Shown: piece by piece, positions 1 through 7,600 of the stretch
Layout: every line of letters starts with the position of its first letter
Position numbering within the stretch: position 1 is the stretch's first letter
Virus record (IMG/VR): IMGVR_UViG_3300006751_000071
Location: 1 to 32,207 of that record
Origin: a virus
DNA length: 32,207 nucleotides
Direction: 5' to 3' (one strand)
The notes under the pieces: model-generated
The model's input: the letters and a program-made list of their open reading frames with translations, nothing else
Databases searched by the model: none
Told to the model about the DNA's origin: nothing
Made by a program: the position numbers and the translations under genes

Positions 1-483
1 AGCCTTAAAGTCCCGAAGGCGCTGAACTGAACTATCTGTGAATCGTGCGGTTGCAGCTTTCTCTGACCAGCCCCCGCTAAACGTTGCGCCTGAGAAGCTT
101 GATCTATTGATAGCATAGAACTTGGCTGCTCGCTCATAGCTGAACATGAATGAATCAGTCTTAAGATCCTCTCTAAAACTCTGAAATGATTCTTTGGAGC
201 ACCCGACTACGCTGTTGCCCTTGCGATCAACGAAAGTTTCACGGAGGCTTTCTACCTCGTCAGCCAAGCGCTCACTGTCGCCACATAAGGCGTTCCAAAA
301 CCAAACAAGCTGTTTCATCTTGTCGTAGCCAAATACCTTGATGCCCTTGTTGGCTAGTGCCATCTCGACGGAGCCACCTCCGAAAAACGGAGAGCACACC
401 CGCTCAACATCATCTGGAATCAGCGGCAAAATGTGCTTAACTGCTCGTGTTTTGCCTCCGGGATATCGCAATGGTGTTTTCAC
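1..483 (-). CDS. dam: D12-class DNA adenine-N6 methyltransferase (Dam-like), N-terminal part, cut by window edge
   Basis: Not a simple ATG ORF: the reading frame opens at a GTG (481-483) just after an in-frame TAG and stays open for 161 codons to the left edge, so the C-terminal part is missing. The N-terminus reads LRYPGGKTRA, the usual D12 opening, followed by the AdoMet-binding motif I as SPFFGGGSVEMAL near residues 38-50, a hydrophobic strand ending in an acidic residue (VFGYD), and a FYAINRSSFSG segment like the conserved region ahead of the catalytic DPPY motif. DPPY itself would lie beyond the edge. Such enzymes methylate adenine N6 in short DNA sites; in phages they protect DNA from host nucleases or mark it for regulation. 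It follows the SSB gene in the same direction, separated by a hairpin-containing gap. Family assignment is firm; target site and activity cannot be judged. Confidence 0.85.
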   Translation of the reverse strand, partial: MKTPLRYPGGKTRAVKHILPLIPDDVERVCSPFFGGGSVEMALANKGIKVFGYDKMKQLVWFWNALCGDSERLADEVESLRETFVDRKGNSVVGCSKESFQSFREDLKTDSFMFSYERAAKFYAINRSSFSGATFSGGWSEKAATARFTDSSVQRLRDFKA

Positions 484-572
484 AATAACCTACTTATTTG
501 AAACTTATTCTGTTCTAGGGGACTATTTAGAAGGTGGCAGACTTTGACCGGTCTGCCAGCGGTGGACACAAC
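484..572. other. Gap between SSB and methyltransferase genes with an 8-bp hairpin
   Basis: An inverted repeat pairs 535-542 (TGGCAGAC on +) with 551-558 around an 8-nt loop. On the transcribed minus strand it is not followed by a T run, so it is at best a weak terminator or an RNA-processing or stability element between the SSB and methyltransferase coding parts. The copy of ACTATTTA at 522-529 lies on the + strand, opposite in direction to the genes, and is treated as chance. Confidence 0.4.
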
Positions 573-1340
573 CTAACCAGCTACTAGTTCATTAAACGCA
601 CGATCTACGTCAGACGTTGCACGAGTATTGTACTTGGTAGTCTCAGATGATCGCGTTTCGGCGGATCCGTCTCCGGCGAGTTGCTCATCGAGAATAGCGT
701 CAACTTGCTCCGGAGTAAGACGCTCAAATAGAGTGTCAAAATTCGGCATGCCATCAAGGAGGGCGGGGATAGCTTCCGTGTCCTCAAGCAAGGGGGATGA
801 TTTACGACGCATTTTTAGGTTGGTCTTGGGGAAGCTGCCGGGGCCGGTAGCTTTAGTGTAGGTCAGCACAATATCTGTGCCTTCCGTGGCATCTGTTATG
901 TCTCCATAATCAGGATCGAGCACATAACCAAGCAGCAGACCATAAGCTTGCTTGCCGTACCCGTAAACCTTAATACCTTCATCTTCTTTGCCGCGTACTA
1001 CGACGGGGCTGAAGTATCGGGTTCGAACGAACAGGGACTTTGCCAAATCTTTACTGGCTTCGTCGTTGTTGTCAGTTCCTTCGCGCCATAGAGTAGAAGC
1101 AAAGTCGCAGATTGGACACTTCTCCCCAAAGTTACGCTTAGGACACAAAATGCCACCACGATGATCTCCAACGTTATAATGGAAGAACATTTCCTTAAGA
1201 GGATCTCCATCATTCGTCGGCACCATTCGGATGCTAGTGTCTCCGGCGTCTGGCTTGAACCAAACACTGTTCGTGTCTTGTTTATTTTCTCCGCGCAAAT
1301 TTGCGAGCTTGTTGCGCATTAGCTCCATGTTAATACCCAT
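573..1340 (-). CDS. 32: Single-stranded DNA-binding protein, T4 gp32 type
   Basis: A 255-residue protein that should coat single-stranded DNA during phage replication, recombination and repair. It has the gp32 zinc-binding pattern: H54, C66, C75 and C78, with spacing close to T4 gp32 (H64, C77, C87, C90 from memory). A basic/aromatic core follows (YGYGKQAYGLLLGYVLDP), and the C-terminus has an acidic, flexible stretch (about residues 205-250) ending in DVDRAFNELVAG, as expected for the tail that contacts partner proteins. The start is the ATG at 1340, six to seven bases after a strong AAGGAG; the in-frame ATG four codons later has worse spacing. A near-consensus sigma70 promoter and a structured leader lie directly upstream, so it can be transcribed separately from the late genes before it. 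Family assignment is strong. Confidence 0.92.
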   Translation of the reverse strand: MGINMELMRNKLANLRGENKQDTNSVWFKPDAGDTSIRMVPTNDGDPLKEMFFHYNVGDHRGGILCPKRNFGEKCPICDFASTLWREGTDNNDEASKDLAKSLFVRTRYFSPVVVRGKEDEGIKVYGYGKQAYGLLLGYVLDPDYGDITDATEGTDIVLTYTKATGPGSFPKTNLKMRRKSSPLLEDTEAIPALLDGMPNFDTLFERLTPEQVDAILDEQLAGDGSAETRSSETTKYNTRATSDVDRAFNELVAG

Positions 1341-1359
1341 AATTTCTCCTTGTGGGTTC

Positions 1360-1415
1360 GAGACAAGCGTTCCTTGTCTCTTTGGTTTTAAAGCACCGAT
1401 AGCAAACCGGTTGCT
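1360..1415 (-). promoter_or_regulatory. Structured 5' leader of the SSB gene, candidate autoregulatory operator
   Basis: Two inverted repeats lie between the promoter and the ribosome-binding site. The stronger is 8 bp (GAGACAAG at 1360-1367, CTTGTCTC at 1373-1380, 5-nt loop), ending about a dozen bases before the AAGGAG. The weaker is 5 bp (1401-1405 with 1411-1415). In T4, gp32 represses its own translation by binding a structured leader upstream of its start; a similar role here is inference from position. As a terminator it would only make sense in the + direction, where no gene ends. Confidence 0.45.
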
Positions 1416-1424
1416 TGTATTAGT

Positions 1425-1453
1425 AATATAACATCTTCGTTATTCGTTGTCAA
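1425..1453 (-). promoter_or_regulatory. Near-consensus sigma70-type promoter for the SSB gene
   Basis: On the minus strand a perfect -35 box TTGACA (1448-1453) is separated by exactly 17 bases from a -10 box TATATT (1425-1430). The -35 box lies inside the last codons of the upstream gene, and transcription would start near 1418, giving a leader of about 75-80 nt. It is the only classical host-type promoter I found in the window and implies early expression by unmodified host polymerase. Confidence 0.7.
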
Positions 1454-2294
1454 GTACTTTTTCTTGCTGAATCACATTTGTATGTGCCACAACAAATCCG
1501 AAATCTGCATGGGGAGTGCCGTATATCGCATACGACATTTTTAGAAATGCATTCTTCGGTTTACTCTTTAGCATATCGACCAGTTTTTTGTGTAGCCCGC
1601 CTTCAGTAGCAAGCCTTTCATCGTTTATACAGATATAATAACATAGCTCGCGAGGGGTGTCAAGGGGGAAAAGAAACTTTTCTTTAAGCCTCTTGATGTC
1701 GAGGAATCCTATTGTTCGGATTCTATTCATGGCGGCTGGTTTGGAAACTTGTCCAATCTCCGGATCGGAGAACTCGAAATAGTTGAGGTGGTGAACGGTC
1801 GAGAATATGCTTTGGTTCAGAGTGTCGTAATATGTCTTAATCGGCACTTCACCAAGCGCCGTCTCCAGATCTAGATTCGAGATCAACGTAAGCGACCTAA
1901 ACATACCAGAGCGCGCGTATTCTTGCAAAACTCCAAAAACAACTCTTTCCACAACACGGGGCATGCCAGTAAGAAGCTCTGTGTCTGGTTTAATATAAAA
2001 TAGGTCTATCTGTTTATGGCTTATTTGCTGGAGGATTCCCAAAACATAGTTTGAACTCATTGAGGAGCCCATGACGAATACTTGCACTCGATCGCGCACA
2101 TTCGCAAAGAACTCCGACAGGTCTGGGGTGTTGTTTTCGCACTCTTCGGGAGAATCGAGGCTTTCTATCTTGTATTCTTGTTCTGAGTTCTCTTTTACGT
2201 TATGATTTAACATATAAACGTCGTAATTACCCGTAGTTGCGAACCTCTCTGCTATAGCCGATCCAGCAGAGCCAATGCCAATTATTGAGATCAT
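1440..2294 (-). CDS. Divergent tubulin/FtsZ-like protein
   Basis: A 284-residue protein whose motif order matches the tubulin/FtsZ GTPase fold. It has a first glycine loop IIGIGSAGSAIAERF (4-18), a second loop VMGSSMSSNYVLGIL (74-88) where FtsZ has its GGGTGTG signature, IKPDTELLTGMPR (101-113) matching the TKPFxFEGxxR strand and helix, a strand ending ISN (138-140), and YYDTLNQSIFSTV (155-167) matching the AFxxANDVL helix. Spacings between these blocks agree with FtsZ within a few residues. The signature loop is degenerate (GSSMSSN), so GTP binding may be lost or altered. Known phage tubulins (PhuZ, TubZ type) position DNA or replication centres; whether this one forms filaments is unknown. 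It overlaps the DNA polymerase stop codon by ATGA (2291-2294), so it is translationally coupled to it. Fold assignment is my inference, not a database result. Confidence 0.55.
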   Translation of the reverse strand: MISIIGIGSAGSAIAERFATTGNYDVYMLNHNVKENSEQEYKIESLDSPEECENNTPDLSEFFANVRDRVQVFVMGSSMSSNYVLGILQQISHKQIDLFYIKPDTELLTGMPRVVERVVFGVLQEYARSGMFRSLTLISNLDLETALGEVPIKTYYDTLNQSIFSTVHHLNYFEFSDPEIGQVSKPAAMNRIRTIGFLDIKRLKEKFLFPLDTPRELCYYICINDERLATEGGLHKKLVDMLKSKPKNAFLKMSYAIYGTPHADFGFVVAHTNVIQQEKVLDNE

Positions 2295-3475
2295 ATTTTT
2301 AACTCTTCCATTTCCAAATAGTTCTTGCCACAGGTAAGATTAACCATAAAATTGCCTATCTTATTGTTTGCAAATATTTCTCTTATTTGAGGCGCTATCT
2401 CTCGCTCACTATCTGCGAGATCTACTACGATCTCATCATGCACGATGTGAGAGATGAACGACTTCTTACCCTCTAAAAATTTATCAATCGCCACAGCGCG
2501 CTCCAATACAAGATCAGAAGTGGTGCTTTGAATAAGATAATTTAACGCTTTTCTCCTATCAACCGGAATTCGGCGCTTGAACATAGTCTTAATATAAGCA
2601 CCATCATACCATTTGTCAAGTACTTTTTGTCGATGATAGCGATCAAACTCCTTGTCGGCTGAATCTGGATTATAAAGCCATGCGAAAAACTTAATCTTTG
2701 CATCGGTACGACTTATTGAGCCGGCGATGAGATTCTTTATGTGCCACGTATGTACATCTTCTTGAGGCTGCTCTTCGCCCGCTAATCCAATAAACGTTCG
2801 AACTTCAGCAGCGTTATAATCTAGTGATAAAAACCAATCATTGTTCGGCTTTAAGAGCTTTCTGAAATCTTTCTTAACTGTGAGTATGGGGAAGCTCCTC
2901 TGTGTGGTTGTTAAACGACCGGTTACCGTTCCGAATAAGTTATACTCAATATGACGATAACCATTTACCAGCTCTTTAACTTTCAGTGAGTTTCGGTGTG
3001 AATAGTGAAGACTCTTACAGCCCGAAACACTCAAATTTAGCCTTTGGTAAGAGATCTTATACAAAAGCTTTTGGATCTCATTTTGGTGTTCATAGACCTC
3101 TGGTCTTTCGTGTGTCTCGAATACGTGCTGTGTTATCTTGTTCTTAATCTCGCAGAAATCCTTAAGATAATCCTCCGGCACGAGATCAAATATGCAATGT
3201 TCCCGAAGATCAATTTTAGCAATCTCAAACGACCGAATATATGCGCGTGAGCGCCTCTGAGAAGCTTGCAACCTTGGAAGAAGGTCTTCGGGGCACACTT
3301 CTGCGAGTGTTTTGCCGCCGGTATAAAGCCACGCATATTCAACATCGGAATCGGTGAGAGAGCCCGTATACTTCCACGTCCTAGATAGATCTTCTGGGAA
3401 GCTATTGTAGTGAAGACGCCCATCAGCGTAGATCCCTATGCACTCCGATTTATCGTCAATTGTCTGGAATATCAC
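2291..3475 (-). CDS. Family A DNA polymerase, polymerase domain only
   Basis: A 394-residue enzyme with all Pol I-type polymerase motifs. A GTVTGRLTT segment (182-190) precedes the palm. Motif A is SLDYNAAEVR (217-226; catalytic D219 and E224). Motif B is RTDAKIKFFAWLYN (256-269), keeping the dNTP-binding R256, K260 and Y268, with F264 at the Taq F667 position and N replacing the usual G after the Tyr. A NYLIQSTTSDLV helix (312-323) follows, then motif C HIVHDEIVVDL (343-353, catalytic D347). Only about 180 residues lie before the TGR segment and none look like the DEDD 3'-5' exonuclease, so proofreading would need a separate protein. RM378 is recalled to split these activities between genes in the same way. 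It is coupled by ATGA overlaps to the genes on both sides. Identification is firm; the biological name of the gene is not. Confidence 0.9.
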   Translation of the reverse strand: MIFQTIDDKSECIGIYADGRLHYNSFPEDLSRTWKYTGSLTDSDVEYAWLYTGGKTLAEVCPEDLLPRLQASQRRSRAYIRSFEIAKIDLREHCIFDLVPEDYLKDFCEIKNKITQHVFETHERPEVYEHQNEIQKLLYKISYQRLNLSVSGCKSLHYSHRNSLKVKELVNGYRHIEYNLFGTVTGRLTTTQRSFPILTVKKDFRKLLKPNNDWFLSLDYNAAEVRTFIGLAGEEQPQEDVHTWHIKNLIAGSISRTDAKIKFFAWLYNPDSADKEFDRYHRQKVLDKWYDGAYIKTMFKRRIPVDRRKALNYLIQSTTSDLVLERAVAIDKFLEGKKSFISHIVHDEIVVDLADSEREIAPQIREIFANNKIGNFMVNLTCGKNYLEMEELKI

Positions 3476-4686
3476 CCATTCTCCGTCTCTTTGAGTTTGC
3501 GTTTTGCTTTGTTTCTTTCTCTAATATAACTCAAAGAGCCGCGATAGTCAAATGGTTTATTTAAAACAATCTCAAAAAGCTTCAGTGCAGCGGTGGGTGT
3601 TTCAAGGTGAGACATCTCCAAACAATCGTCAATAAGGGAGGACTGCTTGTCTGGGCTGAACTGCGACTCCTCCTCAAAGAACCTTATCCTACAGTATAGA
3701 TCGATGAAATATTCCGGGGGGTATTTTTCTTTTAGCTCCTCGGCTGTGTAGGTTTCGGGATAGATCGTGTGGCTGATGGTGGACCCATTGCAAACTTCCA
3801 ACTCTTGGAAAGATTGCTTTTTTACAGTGTCGTAAATGCCCAGAAGCGTTTTAACCAGCAGTTGATTATCAATACTGTAGCCTTTTCTAAACTGGGTATT
3901 AATCACGGCTGTGGCATTGCCGAGCCCTAGTCCGGCGGTATATGTGTTCATTCCTTCTGATCCTATATCTGCCACAATTCTCCATGGTATATTGCTATCG
4001 ATCATGAACCCATAGCGATTGCACATATTAACATAACACTTCCAGTTGGGATCGTCAATGAAATCTTGAATTTTAGTATCGTCGTCTGAGGCGTTAAGAT
4101 CGGCAATCTCAATCGCCAGTCCCGTGTTCATTACGGTAGAATACCGGCTTTTTATAAAGCCTGATTGTGTAAATGGAATGGTTCGACTGGTACGCTCTAT
4201 ATACGCCATAAAATAGCCCACAAACTCATCGAAATCTCTCACCTTAATATCTCTAGTGATAAAGATCTGCTGAAATGCTTTGGCATAATTTTCTATGTGA
4301 CTGTTATACGCCTTTACCGGGCTAACTAAACCTTTATATGCCGAAATAGCGCCTAAATACTTGCTATCTCCGGAGATTTCTCCTTGCATTATCTTTCGGC
4401 GAAATTCGCGCGCCATATCGTTAAAGGCGTTAGTAACATATGACAGACTACGAACGCTGCGCGATTGGGTGAATTCGGGAGTCTTAAGGTCTGTGAGTAC
4501 GCCGTCGTAGTTAAGGACAATGGGGATATATTGACGGTCTACTCTGCCAAAGAGAATCTTCTCTCCGAAATTGAAATTCACCAGATGTCGTACATTCTCA
4601 GGATTTGAGTCGGCTCTGTAGATCAATCTCTTGTTGAAGAGTGCTCTTGTGGATTCCTTGTTGTTCTTTGCGTAAAATGTTGACAT
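3472..4686 (-). CDS. Conserved phage protein, probable virion structural protein
   Basis: A 404-residue protein without recognisable enzyme motifs. The central segment around 'NWKCYVNMCNRYGFMID' followed by 'PWRIVADIGSEG' resembles a block I recall from structural proteins of marine T4-like phages, where it lies beside large baseplate or tail genes. The C-terminus is short, basic and charged. It is linked on both sides: its ATG shares one base with the stop codon of the large hub-like gene (TAATG at 4684-4688), and its stop overlaps the polymerase start as ATGA. The context suggests a tail or virion protein, but its position between baseplate and replication genes leaves a non-structural role possible. 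Confidence 0.5.
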   Translation of the reverse strand: MSTFYAKNNKESTRALFNKRLIYRADSNPENVRHLVNFNFGEKILFGRVDRQYIPIVLNYDGVLTDLKTPEFTQSRSVRSLSYVTNAFNDMAREFRRKIMQGEISGDSKYLGAISAYKGLVSPVKAYNSHIENYAKAFQQIFITRDIKVRDFDEFVGYFMAYIERTSRTIPFTQSGFIKSRYSTVMNTGLAIEIADLNASDDDTKIQDFIDDPNWKCYVNMCNRYGFMIDSNIPWRIVADIGSEGMNTYTAGLGLGNATAVINTQFRKGYSIDNQLLVKTLLGIYDTVKKQSFQELEVCNGSTISHTIYPETYTAEELKEKYPPEYFIDLYCRIRFFEEESQFSPDKQSSLIDDCLEMSHLETPTAALKLFEIVLNKPFDYRGSLSYIRERNKAKRKLKETENG

Positions 4687-7600
4687 TATGGTCCCTCGTT
4701 GATTTCAGGGTGTTCCAGATTTTCTTCTGCATCGGGTTCATCTATAAAGTCACCTAGCGACCCTAATGCTCGTAAGTTTTGTGTCTCGCGACAACGTGTT
4801 GAATCGAGGTTCGGGCCGCTATCTTCCGTATCAACAGCCTCGCCGCCGGCGTCAACTTCTTGGCTGCCCCCTTCGTGTTCTGCGACCCATTTTGCCTGAA
4901 TTGTGGTTCCAGCTTCGCCGGGACCGAATCGGTGGGTAGACCTGATTATCATGAAGTACCCACCTATACCAAAGTGCGTTAAGTTGTATAGTTCGCCGCG
5001 GGCATTTCGGTCTTCCCAAAGGGCAGCGCCGGGTGCGAAGGTGGTCGGGTCGATATAGAGATATTGTCCCGGGAATGCGTTTGGTAACGGAAAGGTCTTG
5101 ATATCCGCGTCGTAGGTCACTCTCAACTGTTGTAGCCCATCATACCCCTCTTGTTCAAATCTGACCTCTGGGAGGTATGGCGCTTCGGTCTTTTTGAGAG
5201 AAATGTTTCTCACAATGCCGTTCTGGAGTCCCATCCCATAGTGAAGGATTCCATTGTTGATATCGACTGATGGGTCCCCTGTCATTTGTTCGGTTGGCTT
5301 GGTTCTGCCGGCATAGTAAACCAAATAGTTCGTTTCTCGCTCCAAGCCCCCCTCAAGACCGGTCGTTGTGCTATGACGATCACCGTCGGGTCCCGATATG
5401 TTAAGGGCGGGTAGTGGTAAATCTATTCCTGCTGGGATTTGCCGGCTGATGACTGCCCCATTGGCGCCATAGGTGAGGTGGGCTGACGCAACGCGTAGTG
5501 GGGCATAAGAACCGCGGGCTTGCTTATATCTTAATGTCTGGTATGTTAGTGTATCGAACGAATCATAGTCAGATTCGACCTTTCGGTTCCATGCTTCTTG
5601 TGATGTGTAGTCGGTAACCACTGCTTGATTAACTCTTATTTTTTGCTTTATGTTTGTCGAGAAGCAAGTGTCGTCGTTAAGGAAGTTTCGGATAAGCATG
5701 TTAAAGAAGTTGTTCAAGAAATGTGGAAGAGGGTATTCGGCGCGCTCTTTAGTGAGCATTTGCTTGGTCAGCCACTCAGTAAAATACTTAACAGATACCG
5801 GTACGTTGCCGAAATTGGTAAACCGCGAGTCTTTGAGGTTTACTTGGTTTACTAACTCTATTGGACCTAGTACAGCTCTAAATCTCTTAAATTGTTCTGC
5901 GAACTTTTCAATCTTGTATTTTTCGAAATCGATTTCGCATTGAGTGATGGGCGCGGTTCGGTCGGTGGAGTAAACCTTAAAATAATCGGTGTCATCCAGC
6001 TTGGCGCGCATCCCATCAGGTCCCAAATATTCTTCTATGCCGGCGAGTATCTCATCAACAAGATCGCCGACGTAAAAGAACTGAACATTTCGGCTTCGAC
6101 TATTGGAGAGCGCTCTTGACCTTGCTGCAGCGGCTGTGTGCGCGCTTTCTGCGTCGGTGTCGGACATGGCTTCAGCAAAGATTTCTGCGGCATGGATTCC
6201 GGGGATCTCAGCGTTCTCCGTCGAGGTCCCAATCTGTTGATCAGCGAAAGCTATTTCCGAATATGGTCCGCGGCGGCGCCAAGAGGCTAGCTGATCATAC
6301 GTCAGATTAATCGTTCTTATCTTTTCTTTTCTGTACATACGCGCAAGAAGCGCCTGAAGAGCGTCAATCTTATTTTGAGCTATGTTTAGGCTTTCGGACT
6401 CTTTAATCTCGGACATTTTCTCTTGTTCACAGAATGTCGCCAGCTTCGTAAAACGCATTTTGCGATGGAGTACCTCTTTTCCAATGTCGAGATCTGAAAA
6501 GATATTGAAAGTTGGGCTGTCGAAAAAGTCCTCTACATATGCCAAGTATTTGATGGTCATTGTAACTCGACCCATATCGTCGAAAGCAAAATCATGCACT
6601 GTCGGCGTCAGGTTGATGGTTACAAAACTGTGGGATACCGCCTCGTATACGTCGTTATATTGTTCATCTCCTCTCTGGAGAATATCGACACGATCACCGC
6701 GGTCCCTCACACTCCAGAACTGGTCGCCGGAGGGATCCGATTCGTTGCGTGGAGGTTTGGCATATCCTACAACCGCTTTTAGCCTAAACTGCAGCTTTGC
6801 CAACTCTGCATCTTGTTGTGCTGTATTCCCGGTGCTGTCTGATCCTTGCTGGTGCGTTGGCTCAGTGCACTCGCCCTGCTCAGACGGTATTTCCCGGCGA
6901 CCTGTCTTAAGAGCGAGATCTAGATATCTATATTGATTAGCAGCGTCGGATCCACGCAATTTCATTAGTTCGTCAAAACTGTTGGCGAAAATGGTTAGTG
7001 TAGCTTTGATGCTCTTTTTTGCAGCGAATGGGTTGCTTCCATCGTAGGTGAACTCAAAGTTTTTAATACCGGCGCCATGACCGCGTGTTCGGGAGTTCTG
7101 CAGCATTGTTGCCGTGGTCGTTTCTTTATAGTTCTTCTCGTGAGAGTCGAAATTGAACTCTTGTTCATGTTGGCTCCTATCTCCATTAACTGTTTTATCT
7201 GTTATCTTAAACAGGCGAATTGTGGGCTGTAGTGCTGATAGTTGGGAGTGATGCGCTTGCATGAGCGGGTATATCTTTGGATCGCCCGTTAGCATGTTCA
7301 TAAATCCAAACGGAGATCCATTAACCTCGATTGATGCGTTTGCCGCGTTGCTGCTGCCGCTGACTGCTGGAATGTAAGGTAGCGGCTTTGAGTCTGTTGG
7401 GCGTTTGCCAGCTAAATTGAAAATGTCGGACAGAAGATAACACTGTTCTCTAAAGGTTGCTTCAAGTGCATTTGTGGCTGCGAGGGCGAGGATTTCGGCC
7501 GCGTCCTCTGCTATCTCTTCTCTTGCGTCTGCAGCGTCTTGTTGTTCTTCTTCTGAAACGTCGTCTTGGTCGATTCCTGATTGTCCCGTATCATCGCCGC

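Noticed and set aside
522-529. Copy of the ACTATTTA motif near the left end
   Set aside because: It lies on the + strand, opposite to all genes, and no + strand gene follows.
1360-1380. Hairpin plus T-rich stretch read as a + strand terminator
   Set aside because: No + strand gene ends here. On the transcribed strand no T run follows, so a leader role for the SSB gene fits better.
6382-6936. 184-codon open frame on the + strand
   Set aside because: Antisense to the giant hub-like gene; no Shine-Dalgarno site, no promoter and no recognisable motif.
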